DNA from: Gemmatimonadota bacterium
GTDB lineage: Bacteria; Latescibacterota; UBA2968; UBA8231
DNA length: 64,000 nt
Assembly (NCBI GenBank): GCA_018672475.1
Contig: JABHFS010000001.1
Location: forward strand, 1 to 64,000
Direction of reading: 5' to 3'
The notes below the pieces were generated by a model, which was not told the origin of the DNA, made no database searches, and worked only from the letters and a program-made list of their open reading frames with translations. The translations under genes were made by a program, and so were the position numbers. Below are positions 44,062-53,289 of the stretch, one piece after another. How positions within the stretch are numbered: position 1 is the first letter of the stretch; each line of letters opens with the position of its first letter.

Positions 44062-46329
44062 GTGGAAACTTCCGTTTTAGACAGACCGTTTATCGAGGAC
44101 CCACCGTTTATTGTAGCGGATAAGTTCGACGGGGTGCGGGCAGAGGGCGAAGTTCTCCATATCCAAGTCGCCACCGATATGTCCGATGAGCAAGTCTACG
44201 GCGAGCGTTGGCTGCTGGCGACTGATAAGCAGGTTTGCATTATCCCCGTCGATGGCATCGACGGCATCGAGCAGATCGCGTTAGACCAGGTGCAAGGGGC
44301 CGAGGTGCGGGAATTGGTCGGCGGGGGGTATCTCGAGGTCTCGTGCAAGGAGGGGCCGCCGAGTTACCTATACTACTCGAATTCACTGCACTCCAAATTC
44401 GTCGAAGTCGCCGCCGGCATCGCCCGTCTCGCAGAGGGCGAAGACCCGGAGTTGCCGACTCTGATCGAGCGTACGCGCTGCGAAAAATGTGAGCGCCTGC
44501 TGCCCGAAAAAGATGGTTTCTGCCCATTCTGCTTGTCGAAGTGGGGGACCTTCAAACGCATCGCCTCTTTTTTGTTGCCCTACAAATCCAGGGTCATCGG
44601 GTTGATATTGGGTTCGGTGCTAACGACGGCGTTGGGGCTTTTGCCGCCCTACGTGGTCTCGCTTATCATCGACGACGTGCTGACGCCTGCGGCCGAAGGG
44701 CAGATGACCTTTGACGCCGGTGTCGAGTTGTTGGCGCTTCTGGTCGGTGGGTTACTGGGCGCGCAGGTGTTGGCTTGGGGAATCGAGGTTTTCACTGGTT
44801 TTATGCGCGCCGATTTATCGGCGTGGTCAACCCGTGACGTGCGGGCCAAGCTCTATCGCAATTTGCAGTTTTTGCCGCTGAGATTTTACGAGAAACGCCA
44901 GGTCGGTAATTTGATTGCGCGTTTTACCCAGGACTCCGACCGTCTAGAGATGCTGCTGTTAATGTTTATCCCCTTCGTGATTACCAATGTCCTGTTGTTC
45001 TTTGGGGTGTTGGGGTTGCTGCTCTATATGAACTGGCAACTGACGCTCTACGTACTGGCGCCGACGCCGTTTATCGTCTACGCCAGTCTCAGGCGTTTTT
45101 CGTTGATGCGGGTGCAGTGGGGCCGTTGGTCTACTAAGTGGTCCAGGCTCTCGTCGCATCTTAATGAGTCGATCAACGGGATCCGTATCGTCAAGGCTTT
45201 CGCGCAGGAGGAGCGCGAGGAAAAGCGCTTTGCAGTCCGCAACGAAGACCTGTGGAAGACAGCCGTTACTGCCGAACGAACTTGGGTGGTGCTCTACGCG
45301 GTATCGAACTTCGTAATGAGTTTCGGCATCTTTCTGGTGTGGTATTTCGGTGGGCGTCAGATCCTCAGTGATGAATTGACGTTGGGTGTGTTGATGGCCT
45401 TTATCAGTTATATCTGGCAGCTCTACCGCCCGATACAGTTTTTCACCAACGCCAGTAATATGCTCACACGCTCTTTTGCCGGGGCGGAGCGCATCTTCGA
45501 AGTCATCGACGCCAAAGCCGAGCCCTTTGACGATCCTCAGGCGGTGCGCTTGCCGAAGTTGGAGGGGCGGGTGGAGTTTCGCGACGCCTTCTTCGGTTAC
45601 GACCCGGGCAAACCTGTGCTCAAAGGGGTAGATCTCGTCGTCGACCCGGGTGAGATGATCGGTTTGGTGGGTAAATCAGGCGCGGGTAAGAGTACCTTAA
45701 TTAATCTTATCTGCCGGTTTTACGATGTTGACCGGGGTGCCGTGCACGTCGACGGCACGGATATTCGCCAATTGAGCCTCGGGGATCTGCGCGGGCAGAT
45801 CGGCATGGTGGCGCAGGAATCCTTCCTCTTTAACGGCTCTATATTCGAGAATATTTGTTATGCCCGGCCAGACGCCTCGTTCGCAGAGGTGATGCGCGCG
45901 GCAAAAGCGGCCAATGCGCACGAGTTTATCGTGCAAAAGCCCGACGGCTACGATAGCAAAGTCGGCGAGAGGGGCGACAAGCTTTCGGGCGGGGAAAAAC
46001 AGCGCATCTCCATCGCCCGCGCGATCCTGCACGACCCCAAGATTCTGATCCTCGATGAGGCGACTTCCTCGGTCGATACACCAACCGAAAAGAAAGTGCA
46101 GGAAGCCATCCAAAGGCTAGTGCAAGGGCGGACGACTTTTGCGATCGCCCATAGGCTCTCCACTTTGCGCAATGCCGATCGTCTTGTGGTGATAGACGAG
46201 GGTAAGGTCGCCGAAGTCGGGACCCACCAGGAGTTGATGGAGAGAGAGGGCATCTTCTACAAGCTGGTGAACACGCAACAACAGACGACGGCGGTGATGG
46301 CGGTGGGAGGGGGAAAAGATGCAGACTAA
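44062..46329 (+). CDS. ABC exporter half, paralogue of the upstream gene, with the same N-terminal domain and zinc ribbon
   Basis: About 755 residues, colinear with the preceding protein. The N-terminal beta-rich domain (LHIQVATDMSDEQVYGERWLLATDKQVCIIPVDG) precedes a Cys4 ribbon (RCEKCERLLPEKDGFCPFC), six membrane helices and an NBD. The NBD has Walker A GKSGAGKST, signature KLSGGEKQRISIARAIL, Walker B ILILDEATSSVD and H-loop AIAHRLS. Both NBDs keep the catalytic Glu, so both sites look active. The GTG at 44062 has AAGGA 6 bp upstream; the TTG at 44056 overlapping the stop has no room for an RBS. Lipid, peptide or drug export is inferred. Confidence 0.92.
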   Translation: METSVLDRPFIEDPPFIVADKFDGVRAEGEVLHIQVATDMSDEQVYGERWLLATDKQVCIIPVDGIDGIEQIALDQVQGAEVRELVGGGYLEVSCKEGPPSYLYYSNSLHSKFVEVAAGIARLAEGEDPELPTLIERTRCEKCERLLPEKDGFCPFCLSKWGTFKRIASFLLPYKSRVIGLILGSVLTTALGLLPPYVVSLIIDDVLTPAAEGQMTFDAGVELLALLVGGLLGAQVLAWGIEVFTGFMRADLSAWSTRDVRAKLYRNLQFLPLRFYEKRQVGNLIARFTQDSDRLEMLLLMFIPFVITNVLLFFGVLGLLLYMNWQLTLYVLAPTPFIVYASLRRFSLMRVQWGRWSTKWSRLSSHLNESINGIRIVKAFAQEEREEKRFAVRNEDLWKTAVTAERTWVVLYAVSNFVMSFGIFLVWYFGGRQILSDELTLGVLMAFISYIWQLYRPIQFFTNASNMLTRSFAGAERIFEVIDAKAEPFDDPQAVRLPKLEGRVEFRDAFFGYDPGKPVLKGVDLVVDPGEMIGLVGKSGAGKSTLINLICRFYDVDRGAVHVDGTDIRQLSLGDLRGQIGMVAQESFLFNGSIFENICYARPDASFAEVMRAAKAANAHEFIVQKPDGYDSKVGERGDKLSGGEKQRISIARAILHDPKILILDEATSSVDTPTEKKVQEAIQRLVQGRTTFAIAHRLSTLRNADRLVVIDEGKVAEVGTHQELMEREGIFYKLVNTQQQTTAVMAVGGGKDAD

Positions 46330-46405
46330 TCATCGGCAAGTCGGGGGCGCTTTTTTGCTTGTCGATGGAGTGTGGTAAGGGGCCGCGGCCCTCGCGAGAT
46401 GCTTT

Positions 46406-47137
46406 ATGATTGGGGTTGAAATTTGCATCGACTGCGATAGCGGGCAGCCGGTGGATGAAGCGGTCGCGGCTGCCTTCGAGGGCGGGGCTGCAACCGTGGA
46501 ATTGTGCGGAACGATGGCTTGCGACGGGCTGACGCCTACCCAGAAACAGGTTATCGCAGCGAGAAGAACTTTTAGCACGCGGCCGGGCTTGATGGTGATG
46601 ATCCGGCCGCGGTCGGGCGGTTTTTGCTATGGGCAACACGAATTGGCGACGATGCGAAGACAGATCGCCATGGTTGCTGCCGCCGGTGCCGATGGGGTGG
46701 TTTTCGGGGTTTTGCATGAATGTGAGCGCCGCATCGACACGGCGGCGTTGCAAGTATTACTGGCGACCAGCGCCGAATTTGATTTGTGCGTGACTTTTCA
46801 CAGGGCCTTTGACGCGGTTGCGGATCCCTTTGTCGCGCTGGAAATATTGATTGATGCCGGCGTGGACCGCATCCTGACCAGCGGCACCCCTTGGGGAAAG
46901 GAGAAGTCGGCGGTCGATGGTATAGAGCCGTTGCGTCAAATCATTGCGTCGGCGGCGGGGCGGATCGAGATAGTCGTCGGTGGTGGTATATGTGCATCAA
47001 ATATACAAGATGTTTTTGCTACGCTTGTCCCTTCGCGGCGCCGAGTTTCGCTACATGCGCATTCAGGTGCTCAGCAGGGGGGAATCACTACGGTATCAGC
47101 CGTGCAAGCGTTGGTGGCCGCGGCGCGGCCTTTTTAA
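46406..47137 (+). CDS. cutC: CutC family protein
   Basis: A 243-residue TIM barrel of the CutC family, once linked to copper tolerance, though its molecular function is unsettled. Seen: VEICIDCDSGQPVDEAV (strand 1 Glu), VELCGTMACDGLTPTQ, MVMIRPRSGGFCYGQHELATM (the MIRPR...F.Y signature), VTFHRAFDAVADPFVALE, DRILTSGTPWGKEKS and VGGGICASNI. Full length. It lies 76 bp downstream of the ABC pair, with no strong terminator between. Confidence 0.9.
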   Translation: MIGVEICIDCDSGQPVDEAVAAAFEGGAATVELCGTMACDGLTPTQKQVIAARRTFSTRPGLMVMIRPRSGGFCYGQHELATMRRQIAMVAAAGADGVVFGVLHECERRIDTAALQVLLATSAEFDLCVTFHRAFDAVADPFVALEILIDAGVDRILTSGTPWGKEKSAVDGIEPLRQIIASAAGRIEIVVGGGICASNIQDVFATLVPSRRRVSLHAHSGAQQGGITTVSAVQALVAAARPF

Positions 47138-47148
47138 AAAAATAGAAT

Positions 47149-47622
47149 ATGGCTCTGGAGATCGAAAGAAAATACCTCGTTGCCGACACGGCCTTTCTCG
47201 ATGGTTTGACCGGTGTGTACTTCAAGCAGGGTTATATATCCGCCGGCGAGGGGACAACGGTGCGGGTTCGGATTGAGGGTGAACGGGCCGTGATTACGCT
47301 CAAGGGAATGAGTAAGGGCATCACGCGCAGCGAATATGAATACGAGATACCCCTCGCCGACGCTGAGGGCATGCTCGAGGAGTTTTGTCTACGGCCCTTC
47401 ATCGAAAAAACGCGGTACACCATAATGTGGCGCGGCCAGGCTTGGCAAGTCGACCTATTTGCGGGTGAGAATAAAGGGCTCGTCGTAGCCGAAATTGAAT
47501 TGCAGAGCGAGGAAGAGGCGATAGAAAAACCGCCCTGGTTGGGAAAAGAAGTGTCGGGCGATCCGCGTTATTACAATGGGAGCCTGGTACACAACCCCTA
47601 TGGTGGATGGTCAGAACGCTAA
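47149..47622 (+). CDS. CYTH-domain phosphohydrolase (triphosphate tunnel metalloenzyme)
   Basis: A 157-residue CYTH domain. The N-terminal EIERKYLV (ExExK) binds metal and triphosphate. GTTVRVRIEGERAVITLKG supplies tunnel Arg/Lys residues, and EKTRYTIMWRGQAWQVDLFAGENKGLVVAEIEL carries the RY and late Glu signatures of the bacterial TTM group. Members hydrolyse inorganic triphosphate, thiamine triphosphate or make cAMP. This short, stand-alone form is most like tripolyphosphatase. It lies 11 bp after cutC. Confidence 0.9.
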   Translation: MALEIERKYLVADTAFLDGLTGVYFKQGYISAGEGTTVRVRIEGERAVITLKGMSKGITRSEYEYEIPLADAEGMLEEFCLRPFIEKTRYTIMWRGQAWQVDLFAGENKGLVVAEIELQSEEEAIEKPPWLGKEVSGDPRYYNGSLVHNPYGGWSER

Positions 47623-47701
47623 TCGGGCGGATACAACAAGGCCGCTTTACCACCAGGTCCGGCCTGCTATAATTTTAGACGCTTAACAACTGTTTATCGA
47701 C

Positions 47702-47729
47702 GCGGTCTCTTGATGGGCCGCATTTTTAT
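47702..47729 (+). terminator. Terminator after the CYTH gene
   Basis: gcggtc (47702-47707)/ggccgc (47716-47721) with one G-T pair and an 8-nt loop, followed by attttta. It lies between the convergent CYTH and nadC genes. Confidence 0.55.
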
Positions 47730-48604
47730 TTGCCGGTAAAAAGCATGCTCATATCCAGAGCCGGGGCAGAATGTGTCAGGGCGCCGATAGAGATCAGGTC
47801 GACGCCTGTTTCTGCGGCCTCGCGCACCGTTTCTAGGGTATAGCCGCCAGTGGCCTCGATCTCTATGGTCTGGTTCGATGCGCGAATGGTCTCTACGGCC
47901 TGGCGCATAGCTGCCGCGTCCATATTGTCGAGCATGATGCGGTCCGGCCCTTCGGCCAGTACGTCCTGGACTTCGTCGAGGTTTTCGGTCTCGACGAAGA
48001 TCGGCACGCGCTTGTCGAGGTTTTGCAGCCGGGCTTTGGCTACGGCTTGACCGACGCCGCCGGCGGCCGCCGCGTGGTTTTCCTTGATCAGTACCGCGTC
48101 GTACAGACCCATGCGGTGATTGACGCCGCCGCCCAATTGCACGGCCCATTTTTGCAGTTGGCGCCAGCCCGGAGTGGTCTTGCGGGTGTCGGTAATGCGC
48201 GCGGAGGTGCCCTCGATAGCGTCGACGAACAGGCCGGTGAGGGTGGCGACGCCGGAGAGTTGTTGGAGAAAATTGAGCGCGGTGCGTTCGCCGGCCAACA
48301 ACGCCCGGGCCGATCCCTGGAGACGGATCAACACCTCGTCCGCCGCGACCGGTGCGCCGTCCTCGACTTGGGGTAGGAAACGGATGCGTTCGTCTAAGCG
48401 GGCGAAGACGGCGCGGGCTACTTCGATACCGGCACTAATACCGGCTTGGCGGGCGATGATGCGGGCGCTGTCTTCGGCGTCTTTGGCCACCGTCCAGGCT
48501 GCGGTCAAATCGGCTTCAACGTCAATCGTGCCCAAGTCCTCGCGCAATGCCAGATCGACTAGTTGTTCGTAAGTGGCTGGTGGGTTTGATGCAGTGATGG
48601 TCAT
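47726..48604 (-). CDS. nadC: Nicotinate-nucleotide pyrophosphorylase (quinolinate phosphoribosyltransferase)
   Basis: 292 residues converting quinolinate and PRPP to nicotinate mononucleotide in de novo NAD synthesis. Seen: LALREDLGTIDVEADLTA, ALLAGERTALNFLQQLSGVATLT (Glu-Arg-Thr signature), ITDTRKTTPGWRQLQKWAV with the quinolinate-binding Arg/Lys, NHRMGLYDAVLIKENH, VFVETEN-type strand, DRIMLDNMDAAAMR and IEIEATGGYTLETVR. nadA and nadB are not in the window. Upstream on the same strand are truncated small ORFs next to an IS relic, so its promoter may have been altered. Confidence 0.96.
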   Translation of the reverse strand: MTITASNPPATYEQLVDLALREDLGTIDVEADLTAAWTVAKDAEDSARIIARQAGISAGIEVARAVFARLDERIRFLPQVEDGAPVAADEVLIRLQGSARALLAGERTALNFLQQLSGVATLTGLFVDAIEGTSARITDTRKTTPGWRQLQKWAVQLGGGVNHRMGLYDAVLIKENHAAAAGGVGQAVAKARLQNLDKRVPIFVETENLDEVQDVLAEGPDRIMLDNMDAAAMRQAVETIRASNQTIEIEATGGYTLETVREAAETGVDLISIGALTHSAPALDMSMLFTGK

Positions 48605-48743
48605 TTTTTCTCTTTTTCGACGGTTGCCGTATTGAACTGGTCGAGGTTGCCGATGCAGGTTTCTTGCGCCTCGAGCGAATTCTTCTCCTCCTGCAAAATT
48701 TCGAGATCAAGCGTGAGGGTGTCAAACGCCTCGCTATTGCTTT

Positions 48744-48893
48744 TTAGGCGAGCCTACAGGTGCTTTTTTTTGTAGGCGGCTCCGTTCGTCTTTGCATGAC
48801 CCCGCCGCGGACCGCGTATTGCGTTAAGGTGACGACGATCAGTCCGCCGAAGACGGTTAGCAGGATGATGTAGAATATTTCTAAGAGGTTGTT
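48744..48893 (-). pseudogene. Small membrane protein gene, 5' end removed at an IS boundary
   Basis: The minus-strand frame encodes EIFYIILLTVFGGLIVVTLT then QYAVRGGVMQRRTEPPTKKS and a stop. This is a clear transmembrane helix followed by a basic tail, about 50 residues with no start codon. The upstream stop (complement of 48894-48896) lies at the edge of the IS5-type relic, so the N-terminus was probably replaced by the insertion. A second open stretch (48599-48740) encodes a Leu/Glu-rich coiled-coil-like piece (LDLEILQEEKNSLEAQE) ending at the nadC start, and may be part of the same lost gene. Confidence 0.4.
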
Positions 48894-48983
48894 TTAAAAA
48901 AGTAAATTAGTAGCAATTGCAGGTGCGTATTCACTCGGCGATACTTAGGTGTCTGCAAAGAATCCTGAACCGAAAGGGCCAAG

Positions 48984-49633
48984 ATGAGTACGCAGGATCA
49001 ATATCCGACAGACGCGACGGATGGGCAATGGCATCTTCTTCAACGACTGCTGCCCAAGCCGCGTTGGCAACCCGGTGGGGAGGGAGAGACGGGGTCGCCG
49101 CCCGCTGCCTTTGGCGTCAGGTGCTCAACGGAGTGCTTTATGTGACGAAAACTGGCTGCCAATGGCGACAATTGCCGCCGAGTTTCGGCCGATGGTCTAC
49201 AATCTATGGCTACTTCAATCGCTAGGCTCAAGAAGGGATCTGGCAACAGATCCCACACCGTGCTCTAATACAACGCGAGCGCCAACGCCGAAGGACGGCC
49301 CTCGATGTCTTCGGCGGGCAGTATCGATAGTCAATCGATTAAGACGGCTCACCAACCAGGACCCAAGGGTTTCGACACGGGTAAACCGGTCAACGGTCGG
49401 CAACGACCTTGCTTGGTCGATACTTTAGGCATGATCGACTTGGAGGTCGTCAAGGAAAAAGGGGCCGGTTTTACCGTATTACCCCGTCGATGGGTCGTCG
49501 AACGCACCTTTTTGCCTGACGGTTGAATTACCGCCGGCATAGAAAGGATTACGGAGTCCTAACCCGCAATAGTGAAGCTTTCATTCAAGCCGCTATGATT
49601 CAGCTGTTGGTTAGACGACTTGCGAAAAAATAG
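48984..49633 (+). pseudogene. IS5-family transposase relic
   Basis: From the ATG at 48984 the product begins MSTQDQYPTDATDGQWHLLQ, a typical IS5/IS1031 start. A frameshift near 49080 leads to LNGVLYVTKTGCQWRQLPPS and WSTIYGYFNR, then a stop. A further frame resumes with GSIDSQSIKT and FDTGKPVNGRQRPCLVDTLG (the DDE region), then a deletion to LPRRWVVERTF. Another shift leads to NYRRHRKDYGVLTRNSEAFI ending LLVRRLAKK. Multiple lesions make it inactive. Inverted repeats were not identified. Confidence 0.8.
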
Positions 49634-49650
49634 GTTTCTTAAAATAGCCT

Positions 49651-49800
49651 CTAAGCTAAACGTCGGCAGTTTCCCAGCCCAGCCAAGGTGTGTTCGACAA
49701 TCCAGCGTTTGGGTTGTATCTGAAATCCATTGTTGGTTTTTTCTACGATGTCGACGCGTCGATTGACGCTCTTGCGTTGAATTGACACTAACCGAGTGCA
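49651..49800 (-). pseudogene. Second IS5-type transposase C-terminal fragment, opposite strand
   Basis: On the minus strand the frame reads VDIVEKTNNGFQIQPKRWIV then EHTLAGLGNCRRLA and a stop. This matches the C-terminal VxxxPKRWIVERTxAWLxxxRRL segment of IS5-family transposases. It is only about 45 residues and tail-to-tail with the relic at 48984-49633, differing from it in sequence. It indicates a hotspot of nested insertions. Confidence 0.65.
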
Positions 49801-49913
49801 TCGCTACCTTTTTTCCGGTTTTTTGAACGCGGTATCGAGGGGCGTCGGGCCGCTTGGGTTTTACCCGCCGCGTTCTCCCTTCAGATTGTGGGTGCCCTTT
49901 CCCCTTCGTCATT

Positions 49914-51122
49914 GTGAATTTTAATTCGATATCATCGCGCGGCGCGTTCAAGCGCCTTGTTCAGCCGTTGGCTCTGCTCTTCTGCTCGGTCCTGTTGGTC
50001 GCTTGTGTCCCGGGCGATAGCAACGTCGAGCAACTGGCCCCCGGTGTGGTCTACCACAAAATCCATCTGCTCGAAGGGCCGTGGTGGATCCACGTGATCG
50101 AAGTGGATCTACCCGAAGCTTGGGCGGCGGGTGTTCGCTTGCGCACGGCGATGGGGCATTCGGAGCGGGGTGGGGTGCAGAAAACCAGCAGTCTGGCGGC
50201 CGGCGCTCTGGCGGGGATCAACGGCGACTATCTCTACACCAGTAAGACCAGTCACACCGCGGGTTTGCAGATTGCCGCTGGAAGTCTAATCCGCACCCCC
50301 CAGCGGCAATCGGCTTTCGCCATTTCTGGCGCAGGTAAGCCGTTGATTGCGGTCTATCAAATGGAATTGGGCGTGTTGACGGCGGCGGGTGAGGATTTGC
50401 GCGCCCAGGGTTTTAACCGCGAGCCGAGTAGCAAGGAACTGGTCGTCTATAACCACTACGCGCAGGTATGGCACGATTCGGTCCACGCGGCGCGGGGATT
50501 CTTGTTGCAGGGTTTAGACGGCGAATCGACCATTAACGATACCGTCATTACCCGGGTGCAGCAGGTCCGGCGGCGGGCTTGGCCGTTGTTTTTGGAACCC
50601 GGCCAATGGTTGTTGGCCGCCGGGGCTGAATACGACGCTTCGTCGTCGATCGCTCCAGGTGACACGGTGGGTCTCTATTGCCGTCTACCACCTGCCCATG
50701 ACAAAATGGTGGAAGCGGTCGGTGGTGGACCGCGGATCCTGCGCGATGGTGCGATCTCAATTGAAGTTGAAAAAGAGAGACTCAGCCGAACCTTTGCCGA
50801 CGAGCGCCACCCGCGCACGGCGATTGGCTATTCGCAAAATGGGCAAGTGCTCTTCCTAATCGCCGTCGACGGACGACAACCGGGACATAGCGTCGGTATG
50901 AGTTTGCAGGAATTGGCCGAGTTTATGCGTATGCGACTGGCCGATTTTTCTTTCTCCAAGGAAAACGCCTACCAAGGCCTCAATCTCGACGGCGGTGGAT
51001 CGACGACGATGGTTGTTGGCGACCAGGTCGTCAACAGCCCTTCAGATCCCACGGGTGAGCGGCCGGTGGCCAATGCCTTGTTGGTCGTTGCCCCACCCGA
51101 GGGTGGAGAGGATAAACCCTAA
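49914..51122 (+). CDS. Phosphodiester glycosidase (NAGPA-like) lipoprotein
   Basis: About 402 residues. A lipoprotein signal peptide (RLVQPLALLFCSVLLVAC, lipobox LVAC) anchors it outside the cytoplasm. The body is the NAGPA/phosphodiester glycosidase domain: AGINGDYLYTSKTSHTAGLQI, VEAVGGGPRILRDG, HPRTAIGYSQNGQVLFLIAVDGRQPGHSVGMSLQELAEFM, and AYQGLNLDGGGSTTMVVG. This domain hydrolyses sugar-1-phosphodiesters or acts on cell-wall glycans. The GTG at 49914 fits the signal peptide but lacks an RBS; the frame is open to a TTG at 49854. The IS relics upstream may have displaced its promoter. Confidence 0.85.
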   Translation: MNFNSISSRGAFKRLVQPLALLFCSVLLVACVPGDSNVEQLAPGVVYHKIHLLEGPWWIHVIEVDLPEAWAAGVRLRTAMGHSERGGVQKTSSLAAGALAGINGDYLYTSKTSHTAGLQIAAGSLIRTPQRQSAFAISGAGKPLIAVYQMELGVLTAAGEDLRAQGFNREPSSKELVVYNHYAQVWHDSVHAARGFLLQGLDGESTINDTVITRVQQVRRRAWPLFLEPGQWLLAAGAEYDASSSIAPGDTVGLYCRLPPAHDKMVEAVGGGPRILRDGAISIEVEKERLSRTFADERHPRTAIGYSQNGQVLFLIAVDGRQPGHSVGMSLQELAEFMRMRLADFSFSKENAYQGLNLDGGGSTTMVVGDQVVNSPSDPTGERPVANALLVVAPPEGGEDKP

Positions 51123-52186
51123 TGCCCACGTTGCAACCACAGGACCTCGACACTTTGGCCCGGGCCTGCCTTGGCCGGGTCGGTGTGCCGGCAGTAGATG
51201 CCGCGCTCGTCGCCGATCACCTGGTCGAAGCGGGTTTGATGGGGCACGATACCCACAGTGTATTGCGCTTGCCGCAATATGTGAATATGGCGCGCGAAGG
51301 GGTAGTCGAATTGGGGGCCGAGTTGCAGGTTTTGCAGCAAAGCGATTATGGTGCCCAGTTGAGTGGTGGTTGGAATTATGGCCCAGTGACGGCGACTCGG
51401 GCCGTGGAACTGGCGCTCGAGAAAGTGCGGGACGGGGCGATTTCGGTGGTCGGGGTACGCGATTGCAATCACGTTGCCCGGCTCGGTCGTTTCGCCGAAT
51501 TGGCTACCCGCGAAGATTGTATCTGCCTAATGGTGGCCAACGGGCACGGCGGTGATTGCTCGGTGGCGCCCTTTGGCGGTCGCACTCGTCGCTTGCCGAC
51601 TAACCCAATCTGCTGTGGCATCCCCACGGGTGGCGATTGGCCGGTTATTCTGGATATGACGACCAGCATGATCTCGGGCGGCGATATGCGGCTTTTACGC
51701 AATAAGGGCGAAGACGCGCCGGAGGGCATGCTGATTGACGGCAACGGTAACCCGACGATAAAGGTCGAAGAATATTATGGGCCGCCGCCGGGCGCGATTC
51801 TGCCGTTGGGTTACCCGGGCAGCGGGCATAAGGGGTATGGGCTTTCGGTGATGGTCGATATTTTGGCTGGGTCGGTATCTGGTGCGGGGATGACGGAGGA
51901 GGCGCCTGAGCGCACGGGCAACGCGCTTTTTATCGCCATGCTCAAGGTCGAAGCTTTTCAGCCTTTGGCCGAATTTTACGGTGAGGTCCAAGGATTCATC
52001 GAGTATGTCAAATCGTGTCCACCTACGGCGGGCTTTGACGAGGTCTATCTGCCGGGAGAGCGGGCGCATCGGCGGATGTTGGTTAGACGGCGGGAGGGCT
52101 TGTATGTGGATGAGGGGGCTTGGGAGGAGATTGGTGAGTTGGCAGGTGAGTTGTCGGTGGAGTTGCCGGAGTCGGTTGGGGAGTAG
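51122..52186 (+). CDS. Malate/L-lactate dehydrogenase family (Ldh2) oxidoreductase, second copy
   Basis: A 354-residue paralogue of 16744-17799. Same landmarks: AGLMGHDTHSVLRLPQYV with the catalytic His, VVGVRDCNHVARLGRFAE, NGHGGDCSVAPFGGRTRRLPTNP, LDMTTSMISGGDMRLLRNKGE, GHKGYGLSVMVDILAGSVSGAG. Its ATG overlaps the stop of the glycosidase gene (TAATG), so the two are cotranscribed. The residues after the catalytic His differ from the first copy (THSVLR against SHGVIR), which suggests another substrate within 2-ketoacid/2-hydroxyacid chemistry. Confidence 0.9.
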   Translation: MPTLQPQDLDTLARACLGRVGVPAVDAALVADHLVEAGLMGHDTHSVLRLPQYVNMAREGVVELGAELQVLQQSDYGAQLSGGWNYGPVTATRAVELALEKVRDGAISVVGVRDCNHVARLGRFAELATREDCICLMVANGHGGDCSVAPFGGRTRRLPTNPICCGIPTGGDWPVILDMTTSMISGGDMRLLRNKGEDAPEGMLIDGNGNPTIKVEEYYGPPPGAILPLGYPGSGHKGYGLSVMVDILAGSVSGAGMTEEAPERTGNALFIAMLKVEAFQPLAEFYGEVQGFIEYVKSCPPTAGFDEVYLPGERAHRRMLVRRREGLYVDEGAWEEIGELAGELSVELPESVGE

Positions 52187-52273
52187 GCGGGGATGTGTGA
52201 TCACCGCTCAGACAGTTATTGGCTAATTTAGCATAACACTAATTTTGAGATCAACTTAAAAGGGAGAGAAGCG

Positions 52274-53269
52274 ATGTTGCAGATTGGTATAGTTGGTTTA
52301 GGGGGGATTGGGAATAATCACGCGCGTTGTTATACGGCGAACAAATACAGTAAGCTCGTCGCGGTATGTGATGTGATCAAGGAGAAGGCGGATGCGGCGG
52401 CGGAGCAATATGGGGCGCAGGCTTTTTATAGTGTCAAGCAAATGCTCAAGAGTGGGATTAAGCTCGATGGGTGTTCGGTGACGACGGCGGGGGTGGAGAA
52501 TGGTAGCGACCATTACAACCCGACGATGGAGTTGTTGCAGGCCGGTATTCCAGTGTTGGGGGAGAAGCCGATTTCGAACGATGTCGCGAAAGCGCGTAAA
52601 ATGGTGGCGTTGGCGAAGAAGAAGCGGGTGCGCTACGGAATCAATTTGAACCACCGTTTTACGCCGGCGGCGGTCAAGGCCAAAGAGTGGTTGCAGGGCG
52701 GGCGCTTGGGCGAGCTTAACATTGTCAATATGACGATGTGGATCAATAACCCCAACGAGTCGAGCCCATGGTTTCATATCCGTGCGCTGCATCCGCACTC
52801 GCTGGATGTGATGAGCTATTTTGCCGGCGAAGTAGATCAGGTGCAGGCCTTTTTCAAGAAGGGCAAGGGGCGCAAGATCTGGTCCAATGTACAAGCCAAT
52901 CTCTTATACAAGAACGGAGTAATCGGGCATCTGACCGGTTCGTACGACGCGGGCGGTAGTTATGGCTTGGAGACCTTGGAGTTGGTAGGCTCGGAGGGGC
53001 GGGTGGTTATTAACGAGGCTTGTGAGAAGCTGAGTTATTATCCGCGTTTTTCCAAAGAGGTGGAGAGTTTTGACCATCTTGGTGGGATGGGGAGTTTTGG
53101 CGATACCTTTCCTTCGCGCATAGGCGCTTGGGTGGACGACTTGCGCAAGAAGGTGGCGCCTTCGAAGATTGACGCGAAGGCGGAGGATGCGTTGAAGGTG
53201 CAATTGGTGATTGAATCTATTATTAAGAGTTGGGAAACCGGTAAGGTGGTGAAGGTGCCGCAGAAGTAG
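52274..53269 (+). CDS. Gfo/Idh/MocA family oxidoreductase
   Basis: 331 residues. IGIVGLGGIGNNHARCY binds NAD(P); VAVCDVIKEKADAAAEQYGA; GIPVLGEKPISNDVAKARKMVALAKKK holds the EKP motif; NLNHRFTPAAVKAKEWL; RALHPHSLDVMSYFAGEV holds the catalytic-region His/Asp; GVIGHLTGSYDAGGSYGLE. AAAAGGGAGAG gives a strong RBS. It is closely similar to the next gene at 53529 (same EKPIS, LNHRFTPAA and ALHPH segments), a tandem duplication. Confidence 0.93.
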   Translation: MLQIGIVGLGGIGNNHARCYTANKYSKLVAVCDVIKEKADAAAEQYGAQAFYSVKQMLKSGIKLDGCSVTTAGVENGSDHYNPTMELLQAGIPVLGEKPISNDVAKARKMVALAKKKRVRYGINLNHRFTPAAVKAKEWLQGGRLGELNIVNMTMWINNPNESSPWFHIRALHPHSLDVMSYFAGEVDQVQAFFKKGKGRKIWSNVQANLLYKNGVIGHLTGSYDAGGSYGLETLELVGSEGRVVINEACEKLSYYPRFSKEVESFDHLGGMGSFGDTFPSRIGAWVDDLRKKVAPSKIDAKAEDALKVQLVIESIIKSWETGKVVKVPQK

Positions 53270-53289
53270 TTGATGGTGTTGTGCGGGGA

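Noticed and set aside
49559..49951. Minus-strand ORF of 130 aa
   Set aside because: The frame is not the transposase frame; it is chance readthrough across the IS relic and antisense to the glycosidase start.
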